Origin: Poseidonocella sp. HB161398
Lineage (GTDB): Bacteria; Pseudomonadota; Alphaproteobacteria; Rhodobacterales; Rhodobacteraceae
Length of the DNA: 64,000 nt
Direction: 5' to 3'
NCBI RefSeq assembly: GCF_005870025.1
Contig: NZ_VATA01000002.1
Span: forward strand, 248,001-312,000
The position numbers were made by a program, and so were the translations under genes. Below, one piece after another: positions 56,351-64,000 of this stretch (its first letter is position 1; every line of letters starts with the position of its first letter). Below the pieces are notes generated by a model, which was not told the origin of the DNA, made no database searches, and saw only the letters and a program-made list of their open reading frames with translations.

Positions 56351-56671
56351 CTATTCCTTTTCCATGGTGCATTGCAGCGGGTGCTGGTGGCGGCGGGCGA
56401 AATCCATCACCTGCCCCACCTTGGTCTCGGCCACCTCGAAAGAGAAGACGCCGACCACGGCGACTCCCTTCTTGTGGACGGTCAGCATCAGCTCGAAAGC
56501 CTGGCTGTGGCTCATGCCGAAGAACCGTTCGAGGACATGCACGACGAATTCCATCGGCGTGTAGTCGTCGTTCAAGATCAATACCTTGTACAGCGGAGGA
56601 CGCTTGGTCTTCGGCCGTGTCTTGGTAATGACCCCGGTGTCATTATCGGTCTTGCCGTCCTTGCCGGACAT
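56351..56671 (-). CDS. clpS: ClpAP/ClpCP adaptor ClpS
   Basis: A 106-residue N-degron adaptor that hands substrates to ClpA. The core [20 protein letters not shown] and the C-terminal [10 protein letters not shown] are family hallmarks. ATG 56671 ([11 protein letters not shown]) gives a normal length; the ATG at 56719 with GAGAGA before it would add 16 residues and cannot be excluded. First gene of the clpS-methyltransferase-SDR operon, divergent from the HAD gene. Confidence 0.93.
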   Translation of the reverse strand: MSGKDGKTDNDTGVITKTRPKTKRPPLYKVLILNDDYTPMEFVVHVLERFFGMSHSQAFELMLTVHKKGVAVVGVFSFEVAETKVGQVMDFARRHQHPLQCTMEKE

Positions 56672-56823
56672 GATCAGGTCGAATAGAGGCACGTACGCGG
56701 ACTCCGGAGCTCTTCTCATTCTCTCAGGTGCAGCACAATATACGATGGCGTCCCGATGATGAAAGGGGTTTGCGCCAAACTGGACACGCAACAGGCCGAG
56801 TCGGCAGCGAGGATAGACGGCAA

Positions 56824-57525
56824 ATGGTCAAGAATATAACAACAGTTGCCTTCGATGCAGACGATACCCTGTGGCATAATGAGCAGTTCTTCAAGCTGAC
56901 GGAAGCACGATTCGCGGAATTGCTGGCCGATTACGCCGAACGGGGCCATCTGGCAGAGCGCCTGCTGGCCGCCGAGCGGCGCAATCTCGGCCAGTACGGC
57001 TACGGCATCAAGGGCTTCATGCTGTCGATGATCGAGACCGCGCTGGAAGTGACCGAGCAGCGCGTCCCCGGCTCCGTCATCCAGGAGATCATCGCCGCGG
57101 GCCAGGAGATGCTGCGCCATCCCATCGACCTCCTGCCCCATGCCCGCGAGGCGGTGGAGGCGGCGGCGGCGTCCCACAAGGTGCTGCTGATCACCAAGGG
57201 CGACCTGCTCGACCAGGAGCGCAAGCTGGCGCAGTCGGGGCTCGGCGATCTCTTCGACGGGGTGGAGATCGTCTCGGAGAAGTCGCCCGAGACCTACCGC
57301 GCCGTCTTCGCCCGCCATGGCAGCGATGCCGCGGGCGTGCTGATGGTCGGCAATTCGCTGCGCTCGGACATTCTGCCGGTGATCGACATCGGCGGCTGGG
57401 GCGCCTTCGTGCCCTACCACCTGAGCTGGGCGCTGGAGCATGCCGAGGCGCCCGCGGGCCATCCGCGCTTCCGCGAGCTGCCGGATCTGGGCGAGCTGCC
57501 GGCGATGATCGCACCCGGGGACTGA
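56824..57525 (+). CDS. HAD-superfamily hydrolase
   Basis: A 233-residue cytoplasmic phosphatase-type protein. Motif I is [12 protein letters not shown] (nucleophile Asp in DADDT), motif II/III region LLITKGD with Lys, and motif [18 protein letters not shown]. The substrate is unknown. ATG 56824; divergent from clpS with a 152-bp spacer. Confidence 0.9.
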   Translation: MVKNITTVAFDADDTLWHNEQFFKLTEARFAELLADYAERGHLAERLLAAERRNLGQYGYGIKGFMLSMIETALEVTEQRVPGSVIQEIIAAGQEMLRHPIDLLPHAREAVEAAAASHKVLLITKGDLLDQERKLAQSGLGDLFDGVEIVSEKSPETYRAVFARHGSDAAGVLMVGNSLRSDILPVIDIGGWGAFVPYHLSWALEHAEAPAGHPRFRELPDLGELPAMIAPGD

Positions 57526-57602
57526 CCGCGGATACTTCGCTCCGGGCCGAAGCACCGCCCCGCCGCCGCCTGCTAGCCGGGCGGCGCAAAGGAGCCGAAG
57601 CC

Positions 57603-57650
57603 ATGACCCTGACCCCCTGTCCGTCCCGCGCCGCGGGGCATTGCCGATGA
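57603..57650 (+). CDS. 15-codon upstream ORF with strong ribosome binding site
   Basis: MTLTPCPSRAAGHCR, preceded by AAAGGAG eight bases before the ATG. Its TGA overlaps the ATG of the ABM-domain gene (ATGA at 57647-57650), so ribosomes finishing it could re-initiate there. It may be a regulatory leader or a remnant of an older N-terminus. No homology can be judged at this length. Confidence 0.5.
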   Translation: MTLTPCPSRAAGHCR

Positions 57651-57970
57651 TCGCCGTGATCTTCGAGGCCGAGCTGCGCGAGGGCGCGGGCGACGCCTAT
57701 CTCGACCTTGCCGCAGAGCTGCGCCCCGCCCTGGAGGAGATCGACGGCTTCGTCTCGATCGAGCGCTTCCGCAGCCTCGCCCGGCCGGAGCGGCTCCTGT
57801 CGCTGTCCTTCTGGCGCGACGAGGCGGCGATCGCCCGCTGGCGCGCCCTGCCCGCCCATCGCGCCGCGCAGGCGGCCGGGCGGCGGGAGATCTTCGCCAG
57901 CTACCGCCTGCGCGCCGCCGAGGTGCTGCGCGACTACGGCCCCGCCGCGGGAGGCGACGGCGGTGCATGA
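57647..57970 (+). CDS. antibiotic biosynthesis monooxygenase (ABM) domain protein
   Basis: A 107-residue dimeric ferredoxin-like protein, with IAVIFEAELREGAGDAYLDL, then a central LSLSFWRDEAAIARWRALPAH segment typical of the ABM family. ATG 57647 overlaps the upstream ORF stop; the frame also contains a TTG two codons earlier. It overlaps the next gene by 8 bp, so the pair is co-expressed. Substrate unknown. Confidence 0.85.
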   Translation: MIAVIFEAELREGAGDAYLDLAAELRPALEEIDGFVSIERFRSLARPERLLSLSFWRDEAAIARWRALPAHRAAQAAGRREIFASYRLRAAEVLRDYGPAAGGDGGA

Positions 57971-58352
57971 CCTGGAATTCGACCTGGAGACCCGCCCCGG
58001 CGCGCTTGCCGAGCTGGGCGAGGCGATGGGCCGGGCGGGGCTGGCCTTCGAGGGCGGCGGGGTCTTCGCCGCGGGCGGCCGTTCGGTGGCGCATTTCCTC
58101 TTCCGCGACGGGCCCGCGGCAAAGGCGGCGGCAGAGGCGGCCGGGATCCGCGTTTCGGCGATGCGCGTGCCGCTCCTGCGCCGCCTCGCCCAGGGCAGGC
58201 CCGGCCAGCTCGGCGCCATTTCCCGCGCGCTCGTCGATGCCGGGGTCAATATCGAGGTGCAGTATTCCGACCATCACGGCCGGCTGGTGCTGGTCTGCGA
58301 CCGCCCCGGCGCGGCGCTCGGCGCGACCTCCCGCTGGGCGGAGACCGGCTGA
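57963..58352 (+). CDS. tandem ACT-domain protein
   Basis: A 129-residue protein, start GTG 57963 with GGGAGG seven bases upstream. Two ACT-like halves are visible: HDLEFDLETRPGALAELGEA and, after residue 75, GRPGQLGAISRALVDAGVN then IEVQYSDHHGRLVLV. ACT domains bind small ligands, often amino acids. It overlaps the ABM gene and is followed by a strong terminator. Confidence 0.85.
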   Translation: MHDLEFDLETRPGALAELGEAMGRAGLAFEGGGVFAAGGRSVAHFLFRDGPAAKAAAEAAGIRVSAMRVPLLRRLAQGRPGQLGAISRALVDAGVNIEVQYSDHHGRLVLVCDRPGAALGATSRWAETG

Positions 58353-58360
58353 GCCGCCCT

Positions 58361-58399
58361 GCGCGCCGGATCCGGGGCGCTCCGGCGCGCTTTTTTTTT
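58361..58399 (+). terminator. intrinsic terminator after the ABM-ACT pair
   Basis: A perfect 10-bp stem GCGCGCCGGA / TCCGGCGCGC (58361-58370, 58381-58390), 10-nt loop, followed by nine T. The best terminator in the window. Confidence 0.92.
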
Positions 58400-58481
58400 G
58401 GGCCGAAGCCCCTCGCCCGGCCTTCCGCTTTGCCGCGCCTGCCGCTAGAGGTGCGCCAAACGCAGGAACGGACGGACCGCC

Positions 58482-60641
<2,160 letters not shown>

Positions 60642-61062
60642 CACGATCGCCGGAGCGCTCCCGAGGGACGCGCTCCGGCCCGCCGGACCCGGCCGCGCCG
60701 TTCCGCGGCTGCGGCCAAATCAGGCGCCCTGCCCCCGCGAAACCGCCCGCGATGATGAATTCTCCGCCGCTGCGGAGAGCCGCCGGCGCGCTGTCGCATC
60801 CGGGGCGGATCGGGGGCTGGCATGACGGCTGCTCTGCCCAGTCGACGCCCCGCCCGGGCCCACAGGACCCCGACAATTCGCATGAACATGACAAACCTTT
60901 CCATCGAACGGATGCGCCCGCCCCGCTGCGGGTCTATCATGGCCGCGAGGCGGAGGGGCCGCCGCTAGCCCCGCCGGGGCGGGACGGCGCGCGGCGCAGT
61001 TCCGTCTTGCGGGGCGCGCGGGCGGGCCCTAGATTTCGACAGACACAAAGGAATATCACCCG
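60642..61062. other. gene-free stretch between purL and bolA
   Basis: 421 bp without a supported gene. Just after purL a 7-bp CGGAGCG / CGCTCCG hairpin (about 60651-60677) lacks a U-tract. A 28-codon Arg-rich ORF at 60882 has no clear ribosome binding site and is not called. Confidence 0.5.
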
Positions 61063-61305
61063 ATGCCGATGCAAGCCGAGGAAATCGAGACCCTGCTGCG
61101 CGAAACCTTCCCGGACGCGCAGATCACCATCATGGACATGGCCGGGGACGGAAACCACTACGCCGCGGAGATCATCGACGAGAGCTTCCGCGGCCTCAAC
61201 CGCGTGCAGCAGCAGCGCGCCGTCTATGCCGCGCTGAAAGGCAAGATGGACGGCGCCGAGGGCGAGCTGCACGCGCTGGCGCTGACCACCAAGGTGCCGG
61301 AGTGA
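61063..61305 (+). CDS. bolA: BolA family protein
   Basis: An 80-residue BolA/IbaG-like protein: FPDAQITIMDMAGDGNHYAA and the His-containing GELHALALTTKV end. BolA proteins pair with CGFS monothiol glutaredoxins in Fe-S handling, which fits the grxD gene next door. ATG 61063 or the ATG at 61069. Confidence 0.94.
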   Translation: MPMQAEEIETLLRETFPDAQITIMDMAGDGNHYAAEIIDESFRGLNRVQQQRAVYAALKGKMDGAEGELHALALTTKVPE

Positions 61306-61312
61306 GCCGGGC

Positions 61313-61606
61313 GTGACCGCGCTGCTCTGGGGTCTCGGCGGATGCGGCGCGGCCCTGGCTGCCGCCGCGCTGGCCGAGGCCTGGATCAAGCGCGGCCGCC
61401 ACAGGCCGCTGAGCGCCCACCGGCCCGCCCTGCCCGGCGACGGCCCCGAGGAACTGGGGCTGGAAGCCACCGACATGACCGGATACCGGGCAGTCCTGAA
61501 ACGCAACGACCTGATCGGCGCGCAACGCACCCATGCTGGCACATTCCGTGCTAGGTTCCGGAAAGAGACCCGCGCGCCAGGCGCAGACCAAGGAGACAAC
61601 GCATGA
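61313..61606 (+). CDS. small membrane-anchored hypothetical protein between bolA and grxD
   Basis: A 97-residue ORF starting GTG 61313 after GGAGTGAGCCGG, 7 bp from the bolA stop. It has one N-terminal hydrophobic segment (LLWGLGGCGAALAAAALAEA) then a basic soluble tail (MTGYRAVLKRNDLIGAQRT). Its TGA overlaps the grxD ATG as ATGA, which supports translation. Function unknown. Confidence 0.6.
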   Translation: MTALLWGLGGCGAALAAAALAEAWIKRGRHRPLSAHRPALPGDGPEELGLEATDMTGYRAVLKRNDLIGAQRTHAGTFRARFRKETRAPGADQGDNA

Positions 61607-61968
61607 CCACCACCGTGGAAGAGCAGATCAAGGATACCGTGACCGCCAATGACGTGGTCCTGTTCATGAAGGGCACCAAGATGATGCCGCAATGCGGCTT
61701 CTCCAGCCGCGTCGCCGGCGTGCTGAACTTCATGGGCGTCGAGTTCAAGGACGTGAACGTCCTCGAGGATGACGGCATCCGCCAGGGGATCAAGGAGTTC
61801 TCCGACTGGCCGACCATCCCGCAGCTCTACGTCAAGGGCGAGTTCGTCGGCGGCTGCGACATCATCACCGAGATGACCCTGTCGGGCGAGCTCGACGCGC
61901 TTCTGGAAAAGGAAGGCGTGGCCTTCTCGAAGGACGCCGCCGACAAGATCCGCGCCGCCAACGGCTGA
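61603..61968 (+). CDS. grxD: monothiol glutaredoxin, Grx4/GrxD family
   Basis: A 121-residue CGFS glutaredoxin that binds and carries Fe-S clusters with BolA. The active site CGFSSRVAG, the WPTIPQLYVKGEFVGGCDII segment and the C-terminal helix are intact. It overlaps the preceding small ORF by 4 bp. Confidence 0.96.
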   Translation: MTTTVEEQIKDTVTANDVVLFMKGTKMMPQCGFSSRVAGVLNFMGVEFKDVNVLEDDGIRQGIKEFSDWPTIPQLYVKGEFVGGCDIITEMTLSGELDALLEKEGVAFSKDAADKIRAANG

Positions 61969-61974
61969 TCTTCC

Positions 61975-61999
61975 GGCCGGGGCAGAGCCTGCCCCGGCC
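61975..61999 (+). terminator. hairpin downstream of grxD
   Basis: A perfect 10-bp stem GGCCGGGGCA / TGCCCCGGCC with a 5-nt loop, 6 bp after the grxD stop. No U-tract. Confidence 0.5.
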
Positions 62000-62100
62000 C
62001 CTCCGGCGCGCCGCCGCGCCGCCCCCGCAGCGCCATGGTACCGCTCCCAGATTCGCGCCGCGCCCCGCTCCCCCCGCCAGAGATTTCCGCAGCGCAGCAC

Positions 62101-62146
62101 CGTTACCGCAAACGGTCGCGCTAACACGTCACGTTTACCGCTAACA
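62101..62146 (+). promoter_or_regulatory. three operator-like sites upstream of first GAPDH gene
   Basis: Three sequences resemble the palindrome TGTTAGCGCTAACA: CGTTACCGCAAACG (62101-62114, 10/14), CGGTCGCGCTAACA (62113-62126, 11/14) and GTTTACCGCTAACA (62133-62146, 11/14). They lie 123-168 bp before the start, next to an AT-rich stretch. This type of site is bound by LacI-family central-carbon regulators such as CceR in Rhodobacter (from memory). Confidence 0.5.
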
Positions 62147-62268
62147 CATTCTAAAACTTTGTCTTTTAGCTTTTTTGCCACGGTACCCAAGGGTATACGG
62201 AGGCCAGTTCAGCACTGGCTCGGCGCGCCCTCCCGATCGCCTCGCAGCCCCCCTCAGGAGACTGACCC

Positions 62269-63273
62269 ATGACGATTACTGTCGGTATCAACGGTTTTGG
62301 CCGCATCGGCCGCTGCACGCTCGCGCATATCGCGGAAAGCGGGCGCAACGACGTCGAAGTGGTGAAGATCAACGCGACCGGCCCGATCGAGACCAATGCG
62401 CATCTCCTGAAATACGACTCCATCCACGGCCGCTTCGGCGGCACCGTGAAGGTCGAGGGCAACACGCTGGACATGGGCCGCGGCCCGATCCAGGTCTTCT
62501 CGACCTACGAGCCGAAGGAACTGGACTGGACCGGCGTCGATGTCGTGCTGGAATGCACCGGCAAGTTCAATGACGGCCACAAGGGCATCGTCCATGTCGA
62601 GCAGGGCGCGAAGAAGGTGCTGTTCTCCGCCCCTGCCAAGAATGTCGACAAGACCATCGTCTACGGCGTGAACCACCGCAGCCTGCTGACCACCGACACG
62701 ATGGTGTCGAACGGCTCCTGCACCACCAACTGCCTCGCCCCGCTCGCCAAGGTGCTGAACGACGCCATCGGGATCGAGCGCGGGATCATGACGACGATCC
62801 ACTCCTATACCGGCGACCAGCCGACGCTGGACCGCCGCCACGGCGATCTCTACCGCGCGCGTTCCGCCGCGATGGCGATGATCCCGACCTCCACCGGCGC
62901 GGCCAAGGCACTGAAAGAGGTCCTGCCCGAGCTCGAGGGCAAGCTCGACGGCTCGTCGATCCGCGTGCCGACCCCGAATGTCTCCTGCGTCGACCTGACC
63001 TTCGAAGCCGCCCGCGACGTGACCGTCGCCGACGTGAACGAGGTCGTCCGCGAGGCGGCCGAGGGGCATATGCGCTCCGTGCTGGGCTACGATCCCGAGC
63101 CGAAGGTCTCCATCGACTTCAACCACACCACCCAGTCCTCGATCTTCGCGCCCGAGCAGACCAAGGTCGTCGGCGGCCGCACCGTCCGGGTGCTGGCCTG
63201 GTACGACAACGAATGGGGCTTCTCCTGCCGGATGGCCGATGTCGCCGCCGCGATGGGCCGCCTGCTGCACTGA
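62269..63273 (+). CDS. gap: glyceraldehyde-3-phosphate dehydrogenase, GapB-like
   Basis: A 334-residue glycolytic/gluconeogenic enzyme with nucleotide motif GINGFGRIGR and catalytic SCTTNC (Cys151). At the cofactor-selecting position NAD-specific enzymes read a D after the N (as in AIND); here it reads KINATGP with Ala36, as in NADP-preferring GapB enzymes. That suggests a gluconeogenic or NADP-linked role. A second GAPDH gene starts 682 bp downstream. Confidence 0.96.
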   Translation: MTITVGINGFGRIGRCTLAHIAESGRNDVEVVKINATGPIETNAHLLKYDSIHGRFGGTVKVEGNTLDMGRGPIQVFSTYEPKELDWTGVDVVLECTGKFNDGHKGIVHVEQGAKKVLFSAPAKNVDKTIVYGVNHRSLLTTDTMVSNGSCTTNCLAPLAKVLNDAIGIERGIMTTIHSYTGDQPTLDRRHGDLYRARSAAMAMIPTSTGAAKALKEVLPELEGKLDGSSIRVPTPNVSCVDLTFEAARDVTVADVNEVVREAAEGHMRSVLGYDPEPKVSIDFNHTTQSSIFAPEQTKVVGGRTVRVLAWYDNEWGFSCRMADVAAAMGRLLH

Positions 63274-63326
63274 GACCACGGCCGGGCCCTGCCCGGCACG
63301 CCCCGCGCCAGCCACATGCGGGTTCC

Positions 63327-63359
63327 GGCTCCGGCAGACATGCCGGGGCCCTTTTTTTT
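63327..63359 (+). terminator. intrinsic terminator of first GAPDH gene
   Basis: GGCTCCGGCA (63327-63336) pairs with TGCCGGGGCC (63341-63350) with one G-U pair and a 4-nt loop, then eight T. Confidence 0.88.
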
Positions 63360-63463
63360 ACCTCCTCCCCCAAATCGTGACGGAACAGGCGGGCCCCCGG
63401 ACCGGTTCCCCCCTTAGCGGGCGGCCGTGACTGCCCGCACCGGACACAGAGAGGAGGATGACC

Positions 63464-63805
63464 ATGAGTCTGCAGACAGAACTCGAACGCGGCGCCGGAC
63501 GCGCCGTCCATGCCGCCGCCGCCGCCCAGGAAGAGGCACGGCGCAAGCTGGCAGAGACCGCGGAACATGCCGGCCAGCGCGGCGCCGCCGCCAGCCGGAC
63601 CGTCGCCGAGTCGCAGCGCGAGATGATCGGCCACATGGCCGAGGCCATGACCGGCACGATGGAGAAGCTGCGCGACGCGATGCAGGATTTCGCCGGAAAG
63701 GCGCGCGACAGCGCCCATGCCGTCGCCGATGGCAGTGCGGAGGCCGCGGCCTCTGCCAAGCCGCGCAAGCCGGCGCCGCGCAGCCGGGCCAAGGCACAGG
63801 GCTGA
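63464..63805 (+). CDS. phasin-like small protein with basic tail
   Basis: A 113-residue Ala/Glu-rich helical protein (AAAAAQEEARRKLAETAEHA, then MAEAMTGTMEKLRDAMQDFA) ending in a Lys/Arg/Pro tail KPRKPAPRSRAKAQ. Amphipathic helices of this kind are seen in phasins; the basic tail resembles histone-like extensions. ATG 63464 was chosen because GGAGG lies six bases upstream; ATG 63458 would abut it. Function uncertain. Confidence 0.6.
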   Translation: MSLQTELERGAGRAVHAAAAAQEEARRKLAETAEHAGQRGAAASRTVAESQREMIGHMAEAMTGTMEKLRDAMQDFAGKARDSAHAVADGSAEAAASAKPRKPAPRSRAKAQG

Positions 63806-63867
63806 GACTGGACGGGGCGCGGCCTGGCCGCCGCGCCCGGCCTCGCGGCTCCGTGACGATTTAGCCC

Positions 63868-63881
63868 TGTTAGCGCAATCA
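63868..63881 (+). promoter_or_regulatory. operator-like site D upstream of second GAPDH gene
   Basis: TGTTAGCGCAATCA, 12 of 14 matches to TGTTAGCGCTAACA. Confidence 0.5.
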
Positions 63882-63908
63882 CCTTGCTGTTGACCGCCGC
63901 GTCAAAGA

Positions 63909-63922
63909 TGTTAGGGCTAACG
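63909..63922 (+). promoter_or_regulatory. operator-like site E upstream of second GAPDH gene
   Basis: TGTTAGGGCTAACG, 12 of 14 matches; centre is 41 bp from site D, about four helical turns, allowing a looped or side-by-side complex. It ends 32 bp before the start codon. Confidence 0.55.
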
Positions 63923-63954
63923 CAACCCTGCACGATGATGAACGGGAGGCAGAC

Positions 63955-64000
63955 ATGGCCATTCAGGTCGCAATCAACGGGTTTGGCCGCATCGGCCGCA
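63955..64000 (+). CDS. gap: second glyceraldehyde-3-phosphate dehydrogenase, 3' truncated by window edge
   Basis: Only 15 codons are visible, MAIQVAINGFGRIGR, which match the GAPDH nucleotide-binding start. GGGAGG lies upstream of ATG 63955. The cofactor-selecting residue lies outside the window. Confidence 0.9.
   Translation, partial: MAIQVAINGFGRIGR

Noticed and set aside
60882-60968. 28-codon Arg-rich ORF after purL
   Set aside because: No clear ribosome binding site and no motif; random short frame is more likely.

Overview
This window looks like chromosomal DNA of an alphaproteobacterium of the order Rhodobacterales (Rhodobacter/Paracoccus-like). The evidence is its high GC content, the lptF-lptG-lptD-surA-pdxA-rsmA gene string, a class II (vitamin B12-type) ribonucleotide reductase, a DUF1127 protein, VPLPA-CTERM-type surface proteins and two GAPDH genes lying close together. 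Most of it is conserved housekeeping sequence. There is no CRISPR array, transposase, integrase or rRNA. Genus cannot be assigned from the sequence alone.

Layout. 1-7 kb: the end of an ABC-F ATPase, an L,D-transpeptidase lipoprotein, a MarC membrane protein, a retropepsin-like protease, a coupled pair (VPLPA-CTERM protein plus tail-collar-domain protein) with a CRP-like palindrome upstream, then holC and pepA. 7.1-14.5 kb: a tightly overlapping LPS-export and outer-membrane operon ending in pdxA and rsmA. 14.5-16.2 kb: a low-GC accessory pair of unknown function. 16.3-27.5 kb: ribD-nrdR, yjbQ, a possible FIST-like protein with a small partner, aroA, rpoD, dnaG and glutamate dehydrogenase. 28-35 kb: an isolated flagellin, hom, glpX, recJ and three tandem identical tRNA-Glu genes.

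35-46 kb: tolQRAB without pal, separated from its usual partner ybgC by 567 bp carrying three hairpin-forming repeats; then ruvCAB, a DUF1127 protein and prmA. 46-54.5 kb: nrdJ with two NrdR-box-like sequences upstream (its likely repressor gene nrdR lies about 32 kb away), a second protein with a sorting-signal-like tail, an ATM1-type ABC exporter and small lipoproteins. 54.5-64 kb: clpS-methyltransferase-SDR operon, a HAD hydrolase, an ABM/ACT gene pair headed by a 15-codon upstream ORF, purL, bolA-ORF-grxD, a GapB-like GAPDH, a phasin-like protein and the start of a second GAPDH.

The strongest leads are: paired NrdR boxes at nrdJ; repeated TGTTA-N4-TAACA-like operators before both GAPDH genes, the first of which lacks the NAD-selecting Asp; an SDR that has lost both catalytic Tyr and Lys; the tolQ-ybgC hairpin repeats; and the low-GC two-gene module. 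No complete new defence or mobile system was seen.
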